64,000 nt of DNA from an uncultured Lachnospiraceae bacterium. Lineage in GTDB: Bacteria > Bacillota > Clostridia > Lachnospirales > Lachnospiraceae. The stretch covers positions 1 through 64,000 of the forward strand of contig CASEIR010000066.1 of assembly GCA_949287925.1 (NCBI GenBank), read 5' to 3'. The notes beneath the pieces were generated by a model that was not told the DNA's origin, did no database searches, and saw only the letters and a program-made list of their open reading frames with translations. Every line of letters begins with the position of its first letter. Positions within the stretch are counted from its first letter, which is position 1. The position numbers and the translations under genes are program-made. Shown here piece after piece: positions 35,760 to 44,376 of the stretch.

Positions 35760-37193
35760 ATGACAAACGACAGATATCAGAGCCCGCTTTCGGAGCGGTA
35801 TGCAAGCAAGGAGATGCAGTACGTTTTTTCACCGGACAAAAAGTTCCGGACCTGGAGAAGATTGTGGATCGCACTTGCAGAGACGGAGAAGGAGCTGGGG
35901 CTGCCCATCACGGAAGAACAGATAGAAGAACTGAGAGCACATGCGGACGATATTAATTATGATGTGGCAAAAGAGCGGGAAAAAATTGTCCGTCACGATG
36001 TAATGTCTCATGTATATGCTTATGGACAGCAGTGCCCGAAAGCAAAGGGAATCATCCATCTTGGCGCCACCTCCTGTTATGTGGGTGATAATACGGATAT
36101 GATTATTATGTCAGAAGCGCTTAAGATCGTAAGAACGAAACTTGTGAATGTGATTGCGGAGCTGGCGGATTTTGCGGAGAAATATAAAGCGCTTCCGACG
36201 CTTGCTTTTACACATTTCCAGCCGGCCCAGCCTACAACGGTAGGAAAGCGAGCCACCTTGTGGATGCAGGAATTTGCGATGGATCTGGAGGATTTGGATT
36301 ATGTGGCCGGTACACTGAAACTGCTGGGATCTAAGGGAACTACAGGCACGCAGGCAAGTTTTCTGGAGCTGTTTGATGGCGATCAGGAAACGATTGACAA
36401 GATTGATCCGATGATCGCAAAGAAGATGGGGTTTGAGACCTGTTATCCGGTGTCAGGCCAGACATATTCCCGGAAGGTGGATACACGTGTTCTGAACGTT
36501 CTGGCCGGCATAGCTGCGAGCGCGCACAAGATGTCCAACGACATTCGTCTGCTCCAGCATCTGAAAGAGGTGGAGGAACCGTTCGAAAAAACACAGATTG
36601 GATCTTCTGCTATGGCCTATAAGAGAAATCCGATGCGAAGCGAGCGGATTGCGTCCCTCTCTAGATATGTCATGGTGGATGCGTTGAATCCTGCCATCAC
36701 ATCTGCGACACAGTGGTTTGAGAGAACGCTGGATGACTCTGCCAATAAGCGGCTGAGCGTTCCGGAAGGATTCCTGGCTGTGGACGGAATTCTTGATCTG
36801 TGCCTGAATGTGGTCGATGGTTTGGTAGTATATCCGAAGGTCATTGAAAAACGGCTGATGAGCGAGCTGCCGTTTATGGCGACAGAGAATATTATGATGG
36901 ACGCAGTAAAAGCGGGAGGAGACAGACAGGAACTTCACGAGCGGATCCGGGAATTATCTATGGAGGCTGGACGCAATGTGAAAGAAAAGGGACTGGATAA
37001 TAATCTTTTGGAATTGATTGCTGCGGATCCGGCTTTCGGCCTTTCTGAAGAAGAATTGAAAAAAACGATGGATCCGTCTAAATATGTGGGACGTGCTCCA
37101 ATTCAGGTGGAGAATTATCTGAACCAGGTGATCCGCCCACTGTTAGAGGAAAATAAGAACATTCTGGGAGTTAAGGCGGAAATTAATGTGTAG
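35760..37193 (+). CDS. purB: adenylosuccinate lyase PurB
   Basis: 477 residues, AGGAG upstream of the ATG. Catalyses two eliminations in purine synthesis (SAICAR to AICAR, adenylosuccinate to AMP). Superfamily signature GSSAMAYKRNPMRSERI near residue 282, THFQPAQPTTVGKRA near residue 147 and HLGATSCYVGDNTD near residue 100. The sequence aligns with the longer ADSL subgroup found in clostridia and eukaryotes. It ends with a clear terminator 60 bases downstream. Confidence 0.95.
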   Translation: MTNDRYQSPLSERYASKEMQYVFSPDKKFRTWRRLWIALAETEKELGLPITEEQIEELRAHADDINYDVAKEREKIVRHDVMSHVYAYGQQCPKAKGIIHLGATSCYVGDNTDMIIMSEALKIVRTKLVNVIAELADFAEKYKALPTLAFTHFQPAQPTTVGKRATLWMQEFAMDLEDLDYVAGTLKLLGSKGTTGTQASFLELFDGDQETIDKIDPMIAKKMGFETCYPVSGQTYSRKVDTRVLNVLAGIAASAHKMSNDIRLLQHLKEVEEPFEKTQIGSSAMAYKRNPMRSERIASLSRYVMVDALNPAITSATQWFERTLDDSANKRLSVPEGFLAVDGILDLCLNVVDGLVVYPKVIEKRLMSELPFMATENIMMDAVKAGGDRQELHERIRELSMEAGRNVKEKGLDNNLLELIAADPAFGLSEEELKKTMDPSKYVGRAPIQVENYLNQVIRPLLEENKNILGVKAEINV

Positions 37194-37256
37194 CCTTTGC
37201 TATAAATTTGGCAATATGACCAAAAATAGAATAATCTGTCATTTTCATAAAAACAA

Positions 37257-37293
37257 AAAGCAGCGAAAATATAAGGTTTTCGCTGCTTTCTTT
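37257..37293 (+). terminator. terminator of purF-purB
   Basis: AAAGCAGCGAAAA pairs perfectly with TTTTCGCTGCTTT around a seven-base loop, followed by CTTTTG. Confidence 0.88.
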
Positions 37294-37363
37294 TGAATGA
37301 TATGAAAAGGGAAAATCTTTTTTTGACAAATATGACAAAAATTCTTCAATTGTACGATATTGA

Positions 37364-37392
37364 TTGAAGAAAATTTAACAAAGTGATAATAT
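37364..37392 (+). promoter_or_regulatory. promoter of the symporter gene
   Basis: TTGAAG and TAATAT with a 17-base spacer, 56 bases before the TTG start. Confidence 0.6.
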
Positions 37393-37448
37393 ATATACGT
37401 TGAATAACGTTATCGAAAAAGTCTATATGGAGGAAAGGGGGATTTGTT

Positions 37449-38813
37449 TTGGAAACGTTAAACAATATTGTTCTGACCATTCAGCATTATCTGGCAGACT
37501 ACATACTGATCTTTATGTTGCTAGGAGGAGGAATCTGGTTCACGGTACGTCTGAGATTTATTCAGGTCAGGCATCTGGGAACTGGTCTGAAGCAGACGTT
37601 CGGAGGTCTGTTCAGTAAAAAGGGAGAAGCGGGAGCAGACGGGATGTCATCTTTTCAGGCTCTGGCAACTGCGATCGCCGCACAGGTTGGTACCGGAAAT
37701 ATCGCAGGCGCGGCAACGGCGCTGGCCATCGGTGGACCCGGCGCTATCTTCTGGATGTGGATTGCCGCGTTCCTGGGAATGGCTACCATTTTCGCAGAAG
37801 CGATCATGGCGCAAAAATATAGACAGGTTGGAAAAGATGGAGTTATCACCGGCGGGCCGGTTTATTATATCCGTGCTGCATTTACCGGAAATTTTGGTAA
37901 ATTTCTTGCTGCGTTATTCTCTATACTTCTGATTTTTGCACTTGGATTCATGGGAAATGCGGTACAGTCTAATTCAATTGCAGCATCATTCCATACTGCA
38001 TTTGGAATACCGCAGCCGGTTATGGGTATCATTGTTGCAGTGATTGCGCTGTTTGTATTTATGGGAGGAATGAAGCGGATTGCGAAGGTTACGGAGCTTA
38101 TTGTTCCGATTATGGCAGCGCTTTACATTGTGGGATCTCTGATTGTGATTCTGTATAATTTTAAGAATATTCCATATGCGTTTTATTCGATCGTGGTCGG
38201 TGCGTTTAATCCGTCGGCTGTAAGCGGAGGCGCGGTAGGAGCTACGATTATGCTTGCGCTGACCAAAGGCGTTGCCAGAGGATTGTTTTCCAATGAGGCC
38301 GGTATGGGATCTACGCCTCATGCCCATGCAGTAGCAAAGGTAAATCATCCGGTGGAACAAGGATTTATGGCAATGGCCGGTGTGTTTATTGATACTTTTA
38401 TCGTATTAACGATGACGGCACTTGTTATTGTAACAACCAAGTCTATTCCGTCCGGAAAAACAGGGGCGGAACTGAGTCAGTATGCGTTCTCTACCCTTTA
38501 TGGAAAAGGCGGCGACATCTTTATTGCAATCTGTATGCTTTTCTTCGCATTTTCGACCATCATCGGCTGGTATTTCTTTGGCGAAGCAAATATTAAGTAT
38601 CTGTTTGGACCGAAGGCAGTGAAGGTATATGCAGTTTTGGTTGCAGTATGCGTCGTCCTGGGATCTCTTGCTCAGGTAGATCTCGTATGGAATATGGCAG
38701 ACTGCTTCAATTCCATGATGGTAATTCCTAATATCATCGGTTTGTTTGCGTTGAGTGGAATGATTAAGAAAGTGCATGATGACTATTTTAATAATTTCCT
38801 GAAGAATAAATAG
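37449..38813 (+). CDS. sodium:alanine/glycine symporter (AGCS family)
   Basis: 454 residues from a TTG start with AAAGGGGG seven bases upstream. About ten transmembrane segments. The AGCS signatures QALATAIAAQVGTGNIAGAA near residue 66, GGPVYYIRAAF near 133 and GLFSNEAGMGSTPHAHAVA near 278 are clear. The family co-transports alanine or glycine with sodium. The glycine riboswitch and grd operon begin just downstream, so glycine import for fermentation is the likely role. No glycine riboswitch precedes this gene itself. Confidence 0.92.
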   Translation: METLNNIVLTIQHYLADYILIFMLLGGGIWFTVRLRFIQVRHLGTGLKQTFGGLFSKKGEAGADGMSSFQALATAIAAQVGTGNIAGAATALAIGGPGAIFWMWIAAFLGMATIFAEAIMAQKYRQVGKDGVITGGPVYYIRAAFTGNFGKFLAALFSILLIFALGFMGNAVQSNSIAASFHTAFGIPQPVMGIIVAVIALFVFMGGMKRIAKVTELIVPIMAALYIVGSLIVILYNFKNIPYAFYSIVVGAFNPSAVSGGAVGATIMLALTKGVARGLFSNEAGMGSTPHAHAVAKVNHPVEQGFMAMAGVFIDTFIVLTMTALVIVTTKSIPSGKTGAELSQYAFSTLYGKGGDIFIAICMLFFAFSTIIGWYFFGEANIKYLFGPKAVKVYAVLVAVCVVLGSLAQVDLVWNMADCFNSMMVIPNIIGLFALSGMIKKVHDDYFNNFLKNK

Positions 38814-38883
38814 GTGATATGCACAAAAAAAGAAGCTTGTATTTGTTGAATATCACTAAAATGGATGGAAAATATATTATCGG

Positions 38884-38912
38884 TTGCAAAAGAATTAACA
38901 ATAAGTTATTAT
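38884..38912 (+). promoter_or_regulatory. promoter of the glycine riboswitch-grd operon
   Basis: TTGCAA and TATTAT with a 17-base spacer, about 65 bases before the riboswitch core. Confidence 0.55.
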
Positions 38913-38977
38913 AAATACAGATAATAAATCATATAAAAATTATCTATGAATAAAATTGAATCAGTGGGTTGATGTTT

Positions 38978-39075
38978 TCCAAGAGAGAGCTGGTATACAG
39001 CCGCCGAAGAGGCAAGCCTTGCATGTGGCGATTAACGTGTGCGGGTGAAACTTTCAGGCAAAAGGACTGGAGAAT
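38978..39075 (+). promoter_or_regulatory. glycine riboswitch (single aptamer)
   Basis: Conserved glycine-aptamer elements in order: AAGAGAGAGC, GCCGCCGAAGAGGCAAGCC, a variable stem, then GTGAAACTTTCAGGCAAAAG followed by GACTGGAG. One aptamer only is visible; a tandem second copy is absent. A long intrinsic terminator at 39145-39190 forms the expression platform, and grdX begins 45 bases after it. Glycine binding should favour read-through, turning on glycine reductase. Confidence 0.9.
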
Positions 39076-39144
39076 GTACCACATTCTGAATCTTGTGCTG
39101 TATGATATAGTTTGATTGAATTGTAATATCAGGGCAAAAGACAG

Positions 39145-39190
39145 AAAGGACGGTTTATGCACACGGTGTGTGTTTAAATCGTCCTTTTTT
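39145..39190 (+). terminator. riboswitch-controlled terminator before grdX
   Basis: AAAGGACGGTTTA pairs with TAAATCGTCCTTT (one G-T wobble), with an inner CACAC/GTGTG helix, and is followed by seven T. It lies between the aptamer and grdX. Confidence 0.88.
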
Positions 39191-39235
39191 TGCAGCAGTA
39201 TAAAGATTTTTACGGTCAGAAGGGGATGCGAGCAG

Positions 39236-39622
39236 ATGTCACACAGCGACTACATAATTATAACGAATAATCCATTGGTCCAGCAAAAGCTTGGCACGGT
39301 AAGAAATGTGGTTTATCTGGAAGTTACATATGAAGAATTGCTGAAAGAAGTGCGGAACAGAATGCACAAGGGTTATCGGCTGTTGACACATCCGCTGTCC
39401 GGAAGTGTGAAACCGAATGAGACGCCTTACAAATCCGTAATTGTTTCCAAAGAAATGGGAGCAATCGATACGGGAAATCTTATGATTATTGAAAATGCCA
39501 TTCAGGCCTGCGGGAAATTTCAAAATAAAAAAGACCACTACAGCCCGGAGGTATATGAGGATTTTCAATTGATCGACTGGACGCTGCTAGAAAGCGGTAT
39601 GGCGTCGGCAGACATGTTCTGA
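39236..39622 (+). CDS. grdX: GrdX protein
   Basis: 128 residues from the ATG at 39236 (AAGGGG upstream); the longer frame starts inside the riboswitch leader and terminator. The protein matches GrdX, found as the first gene of glycine reductase operons: IIITNNPLVQQKLG, RLLTHPLSGSVKPNETPYKS near residue 62, and MIIENAIQACGKF. Function is unknown; a regulatory or assembly role has been proposed because of position. grdE follows 69 bases later. Confidence 0.9.
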   Translation: MSHSDYIIITNNPLVQQKLGTVRNVVYLEVTYEELLKEVRNRMHKGYRLLTHPLSGSVKPNETPYKSVIVSKEMGAIDTGNLMIIENAIQACGKFQNKKDHYSPEVYEDFQLIDWTLLESGMASADMF

Positions 39623-39691
39623 AACAGTAAAAAGGTTGTAAAAGCGTAGCTGCTTACACAATAAAACAATCATTGAAGGAGGGAATTACAA

Positions 39692-40972
39692 GTGAGATTA
39701 GAAATGGGACACATTTACATCAAGGATATTCAGTTCGCTTCTGAATCTAAGATTGAAGACGGAATCCTTTATGTATCTGAAGAGGCTGTCAGAGCCGTTG
39801 CTCTTGAGGATGAAAAGATTAAGAGCGTATCATTTGACATTGCCAGACCGGGTGAATCTGTAAGAATCACACCGGTAAAGGACGTGATCGAACCACGAGT
39901 AAAGGTTGAAGGAAGAGGGGGAATCTTCCCGGGAGTGATTGCGAAGGTTGACACGGTTGGCGAAGGAAAAACTTATGCATTAAAAGGAATGGCAGTTGTA
40001 ACAGCTGGAAAGATTGTAGGTTTCCAGGAAGGTATTATCGACATGACAGGACCTGGCGCTGATTATACGCCGTTCTCAAAGACGTTGAATCTGGTTATGG
40101 TATGTGAACCGGTGGATGATATTAAACAGCATGATTATGAGAAAGCTGTAAGATTCGCAGGATTCCGGGTTGCTGTTTATATCGGGGAACTTGCCCGCAA
40201 TCTGACGCCGGATGAGACAAAGGTATATGAGACATGCACAATCAAAGAAGGAATGGAGAAATATCCGGATCTTCCAAGAGTTGCTTATGTACAGATGCTT
40301 CAGAGCCAGGGACTTCTGCATGATACCTATGTATATGGTGTGGATGCAAAGAAGATCGTACCTACGATTTTAAGTCCGACAGAAGTAATGGATGGAGCGA
40401 TTGTATCTGGAAACTGTGTTTCTGCATGCGATAAGAACCCTACCTATGTACATCAGAACAATCCGGTAGTTCACGACATGTTTGAACAGCATGGAAAAGC
40501 ATTCAACTTTGTATGTCAGATCATTACGAACGAGAACGTATATCTGGCTGATAAGATGCGTTCCTCAGACTGGACAGCGAAACTCTGTAAGATGCTGGAT
40601 CTGGACGGGGTAATCGTATCACAGGAAGGATTCGGTAATCCGGATACAGACCTCATTATGAACTGTAAGAAAATTGAGGCTGAGGGAGTTAAAACAGTAA
40701 TCATTACCGATGAATATGCAGGACGTGACGGAAAGTCTCAGTCTCTGGCTGACTCCGATCCGGCTGCAGACGCAGTTGTAACAGGCGGAAATGCAAACCA
40801 GGTGGTTATCCTGCCAAAACTTGATAAAGTAATTGGAACGCTGGATTATGTGAACAAGATTGCCGGTGCAAGTGAAGAGACACTTCGCGAGGACGGTTCT
40901 CTGGAAGTTGAGCTTCAGGTACTGACTGGAGCCACAAACGAGACAGGTTTCAACAAACTGAGCGCCAGATAG
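39692..40972 (+). CDS. grdE: glycine reductase component B alpha/beta proprotein
   Basis: 426 residues from a GTG start with AAGGAGGG eight bases upstream. Encodes the proprotein of substrate-binding component B. Cleavage between Asn241 and Cys242 (SGNC-VSACDKNPTYVH) yields two subunits, with Cys242 converted to a pyruvoyl group that forms a Schiff base with glycine; the position agrees with characterised GrdE. Works with the selenoprotein GrdB from the next gene, 18 bases downstream. Confidence 0.96.
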   Translation: MRLEMGHIYIKDIQFASESKIEDGILYVSEEAVRAVALEDEKIKSVSFDIARPGESVRITPVKDVIEPRVKVEGRGGIFPGVIAKVDTVGEGKTYALKGMAVVTAGKIVGFQEGIIDMTGPGADYTPFSKTLNLVMVCEPVDDIKQHDYEKAVRFAGFRVAVYIGELARNLTPDETKVYETCTIKEGMEKYPDLPRVAYVQMLQSQGLLHDTYVYGVDAKKIVPTILSPTEVMDGAIVSGNCVSACDKNPTYVHQNNPVVHDMFEQHGKAFNFVCQIITNENVYLADKMRSSDWTAKLCKMLDLDGVIVSQEGFGNPDTDLIMNCKKIEAEGVKTVIITDEYAGRDGKSQSLADSDPAADAVVTGGNANQVVILPKLDKVIGTLDYVNKIAGASEETLREDGSLEVELQVLTGATNETGFNKLSAR

Positions 40973-40990
40973 GAAGGGAGGATAAATAAC

Positions 40991-42301
40991 ATGGCTAAAA
41001 TTAAAGTCGTTCATTACATCAATCAGTTCTTTGCGCAGATTGGTGGAGAAGAAAAAGCAGATTATCCGGCAGAAATCCGTGTGGGCGAAGTCGTTGGACC
41101 GGGTGCTGCATTTATGGCAAGTTTTAAAGATGAGGCAGAGATCATTGCTACGATCGTGTGCGGTGACTCTTATTTCAATGAAAATCTTGAAAAAGCAAAA
41201 GCAGATATTCTTGCAATGGTGAAGGAACAGGCTCCGGATATCTTTATTGCAGGTCCGGCATTCAATGCAGGACGTTACGGAGTGGCTTGCGGAACGATCG
41301 CGGCTGCTGTACAGGAAGAATTGGGAATTCCGTCCCTTACCGGAATGTATGTGGAGAATCCGGGAGCAGATATGTTTAAGAATCAGGTTTATACCGTTTC
41401 TACAAAGAACAGCGCTGCCGGCATGAGAGATGCGGTGAAGAAGATGGCTCCGCTTGCCCTGAAACTGGCAAAGGGAGAAGCAATCGGCGCGTCTTGTGAG
41501 GAAGGTTATATGCCAAACGGTGTCCGTGTAAACTTCTTTGAAAAGGAGAGAGGATCCAAACGTGCAGTAGATATGCTGATTAAGAAACTGGCAGACAAAC
41601 CTTTCGTTACAGAGTTCCCGATGCCTGATTTTGACAGAGTAGAGCCGAACCCTGCTGTAAAAGACCTGGCACATGCAAAGATTGCGCTTGTAACTTCCGG
41701 CGGTATCGTTCCGAAAGGGAACCCGGATCATATTGAAAGCTCCAGTGCTTCTCACTATGGAGAATATGACATTGCAGGCGTTATGGATCTGACAGAAGAT
41801 ACTTACGAAACAGCGCACGGCGGATACGATCCGGTATACGCGAATGAAGACTCTGACCGTGTTCTTCCGGTAGACGTTCTTCGCGATATGGAAAAAGAAG
41901 GCGTTATCGGTGAATTACATCATCTGTTCTATACCACAACCGGTAACGGTACTGCGGTTGCCTCCGCAAAAGCATTTGCAGATGAATTTTCTCAGAAACT
42001 GAAAGCGGACGGTGTAGACGCGGTTATTCTCACCTCTACCTGAGGTACCTGTACTCGTTGCGGTGCAACGATGGTAAAAGAGATCGAGAGAGCAGGAATT
42101 CCGGTTGTACATATCTGTACCGTTACTCCGATTTCCATGACAGTAGGAGCAAACCGTATTGTTCCGGCGATCGCGATTCCTCATCCGCTGGGTAATCCGG
42201 CGCTGGATAAGGAGGAGGAAAAGAAACTCCGCCGCCACATTGTTGAAAAAGCATTGAAAGCGTTGACAACAGAGGTTGACGGACAGACGATCTTCGAGTA
42301 G
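40991..42301 (+). CDS. grdB: glycine reductase component B gamma subunit, selenoprotein (UGA = Sec351)
   Basis: 436 residues if the TGA at 42041-42043 is read as selenocysteine (Sec351). The two pieces on either side are in the same frame, and downstream sequence continues the GrdB family (GTCTRCGATMVKEIERAGIP). The motif S-T-Sec-G-T-C-T-R-C-G matches the known active site. A hairpin 12 bases after the codon is a candidate bacterial SECIS. The selenolate attacks the glycine-pyruvoyl adduct and hands the carboxymethyl group to GrdA. Naive gene callers would split this gene. Confidence 0.96.
42041..42075 (+). promoter_or_regulatory. SECIS-like hairpin of grdB
   Basis: Starting 12 bases after the TGA codon, CGTTGC pairs with GCAACG around a GGT apex. 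Position directly downstream of UGA is where bacterial SECIS elements bind SelB. Confidence 0.7.
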
Positions 42302-42343
42302 AGTTTGAGTAGAATATTCTATGAAAAGGAGACAAAACAGGAA

Positions 42344-43288
42344 ATGAGCAAGATTTATGATGTAATTGTTCTGGGAGCCGGCCCTGCCGGTCTGGCAGCG
42401 GGATTGTACGCGGGAAGAAGCCGCCTTTCCGTTCTGATCATTGAAAAGGGACAGGACGGCGGACAGATCGCCATCACGGATGAGATTGAGAACTATCCGG
42501 GACAGATCGTAGAAGGAGAATCCGGACCGTCTCTGATTGCGAGAATGACAGAACAGGCGGCAAAGTTTGGTGCGGAACGCGTGTCCGACACCATTAAAGA
42601 AGTGCAGCTGGAGGGCGAGATCAAAGTCCTCAAGAGCGAGAAGGCAGAATACCAGGGGAAAAATGTCATCATTGCAACCGGCGCGCATGCAAGGCCGATC
42701 GGATGCAAAGGCGAAGCAGAATTTATGGGCAAGGGTGTATCCTACTGTGCAACCTGTGACGCAAACTTCTTTGAAGATTTTGAAGTGTATGTGGTAGGCG
42801 GAGGAGACTCTGCGGTAGAAGAAGCTATGTACCTGACCAAGTTCGCAAGAAAAGTTACGATTATCCACAGACGTAACGAACTGCGGGCTGCAAAATCGAT
42901 TCAGGAGAAAGCGTTTAAGAATCCGAAGATCGCGTTCATGTGGGACAGCGTTGTAGAAGAACTGGAAGGAGACGACATCCTTCAGGCAATGTATGTTAAG
43001 AACGTGAAGACCGGGGAGATTACAAAAGTCGAGGCTGATGAAGAGGACGGCATGTTCGGATTGTTCGGATTTATCGGAACCATTCCGAATTCCAAGATTT
43101 TTGAAGGAATCATCGAGATGGATGAGAGAGGCTACATCAAAACAGACGATGATATGCACACCAATATTCCGGGCGTTTACGCTGCGGGAGACGTCCGTGT
43201 AAAGAGCCTGCGGCAGGTAGTAACAGCTGCGGCGGACGGCGCCATCGCAGCCGTACAGGTTGAAAGAAGCATGTCAGATTATTTCTAA
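42344..43288 (+). CDS. trxB: thioredoxin reductase of the glycine reductase system
   Basis: 314 residues from the ATG at 42344, which gives the family start KIYDVIVLGAGPAGLAAGLY (FAD-binding). The redox disulfide CATC is Cys135/Cys138, and VVGGGDSAVEEAMYL near residue 152 binds NAD(P)H. Two-domain low-Mr TrxR. It regenerates the adjacent thioredoxin, which reduces the selenoprotein-linked intermediates of glycine reductase. The place between grdB and grdA is the classic arrangement in Clostridia. Confidence 0.93.
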   Translation: MSKIYDVIVLGAGPAGLAAGLYAGRSRLSVLIIEKGQDGGQIAITDEIENYPGQIVEGESGPSLIARMTEQAAKFGAERVSDTIKEVQLEGEIKVLKSEKAEYQGKNVIIATGAHARPIGCKGEAEFMGKGVSYCATCDANFFEDFEVYVVGGGDSAVEEAMYLTKFARKVTIIHRRNELRAAKSIQEKAFKNPKIAFMWDSVVEELEGDDILQAMYVKNVKTGEITKVEADEEDGMFGLFGFIGTIPNSKIFEGIIEMDERGYIKTDDDMHTNIPGVYAAGDVRVKSLRQVVTAAADGAIAAVQVERSMSDYF

Positions 43289-43309
43289 AGAAAATGGAGG
43301 ATGATACCA

Positions 43310-43627
43310 ATGTTAGATCTTGATAAGACAAATTTTGAAGAAGAAGTTTTAAAAGCAGATGGCTATGTATTCGTAGACTTCTATGGCGACGGATGTGTTC
43401 CGTGCCAGGCATTGATGCCGAAAGTACATGAGTTCGCAGACACTTATGGAGACAAACTGAAATTTACATCATTAAACACGACAAAAGCACGTCGTCTTGC
43501 TATCGCACAGAAAGTTCTGGGGCTTCCTGTTATGGCGATCTACAAAGATGGAGAGAAGGTAGAAGAACTGGTAAAAGAGGCTTGTACCGAAGAAAGCATT
43601 GAAGCGATGATTAAGAAGTACATCTAA
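43310..43627 (+). CDS. trxA: thioredoxin with CVPC active site
   Basis: 105 residues from the ATG at 43310; from the ATG at 43301 the GGAGG site would abut the codon. Thioredoxin fold with active site GCVPC (Cys29, Cys32) in place of the usual WCGPC, and cis-proline region GLPVMAIYKDG. Non-canonical active sites are known in thioredoxins of glycine-reducing clostridia. Passes electrons from TrxB to the grd complex; 73 bases separate it from grdA. Confidence 0.92.
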   Translation: MLDLDKTNFEEEVLKADGYVFVDFYGDGCVPCQALMPKVHEFADTYGDKLKFTSLNTTKARRLAIAQKVLGLPVMAIYKDGEKVEELVKEACTEESIEAMIKKYI

Positions 43628-43700
43628 TCTAGGGGTAGATGGGTTCTATAATCATAAATAACAAACTTGTTGTAATTTACAAGAAAGGAGACGCATAATT

Positions 43701-44162
43701 ATGGCTATTTTAGAAGGCAAAAAAGCAATAATTATCGGAGACCGTGATGGAATTCCGGGACCGGCTATCGCAGAATGTGTAAAAACTGCAGGCGCTGAGA
43801 TCGTATTTTCATCCACGGAATGTTTCGTCTGAACGAGCGCAGGCGCAATGGATCTGGAAAACCAGAAGAGAGTGAAAGAATTCGCAGAGGAATATGGCGC
43901 AGAGAACTTGGTAGTAGTTCTTGGAGCAGCTGAAGGCGAAGCTGCAGGACTTGCAGCTGAGACTGTAACCTTAGGCGATCCTACTTTCGCAGGTCCATTG
44001 ACAGGGGTCCAGCTTGGACTCGCGGTATATCACGTATGTGAACCTGAGATCAAAGAAGAATTCGACGAAGCAGTTTATGATGAACAGGTCAGCATGATGG
44101 AAATGGTTCTTGATGTAGACGACATCGTATCTGAGATGAACGCTATCAGAGAACAGCTCTAA
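43701..44162 (+). CDS. grdA: glycine reductase component A, selenoprotein (UGA = Sec44)
   Basis: 153 residues when the TGA at 43830-43832 is read as Sec44. The motif Cys41-Phe-Val-Sec44 is the redox centre of selenoprotein A, and the residue number agrees with characterised GrdA proteins. N-terminus [20 protein letters not shown] and the post-Sec part [20 protein letters not shown] continue the family. AAAGGAG is upstream of the ATG. It carries the carboxymethyl group as a selenoether to component C. Two hairpins follow before grdC. Confidence 0.96.
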
Positions 44163-44172
44163 AATGTGTTTT

Positions 44173-44205
44173 GGGACGTAGTAAAATGCAAAAAGGCTAC
44201 GTCCC
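44173..44205 (+). terminator. first hairpin after grdA
   Basis: GGGACGTAG pairs perfectly with CTACGTCCC across a 15-base loop; no T-tract. May act as an mRNA stabiliser or processing site. Confidence 0.65.
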
Positions 44206-44221
44206 CTGTTAAAGATTTGTC

Positions 44222-44270
44222 AAAGGGGCAGACCCGTTTTGTTCCCATAAAAGGGGCTGTTCCTTTTTGG
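44222..44270 (+). terminator. terminator-like hairpin between grdA and grdC
   Basis: AAAGGGGCAG pairs with CTGTTCCTTT (two G-U pairs), followed by a short T-run. No convincing promoter is visible before grdC, so leaky termination would give grdA more transcript than grdC-grdD. Confidence 0.65.
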
Positions 44271-44376
44271 CTATTTAAATACTTATAGGGATTGGGTATA
44301 GATGGCTGTATATATTGATATTAACAATGGACTGCGCGTCAGCTTCCATTTATGAATGAAGAAAGGTGGATAACCA

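Noticed and set aside
39072..39140. Second (tandem) glycine aptamer
   Set aside because: Only a small AGAATGT/ACATTCT hairpin is present; the conserved core is not repeated.
40619..41818. 399-residue minus-strand open frame over grdE and grdB
   Set aside because: Antisense shadow with no recognisable domain.
42071..42301. Separate short gene after grdB
   Set aside because: It is the C-terminal part of GrdB after the selenocysteine UGA, in the same frame.
41915..43159. 414-residue minus-strand open frame over grdB and trxB
   Set aside because: Antisense shadow of two certain genes.
43848..44162. Separate short gene encoding most of GrdA
   Set aside because: It is the post-selenocysteine part of GrdA; the true start with a ribosome site is at 43701.
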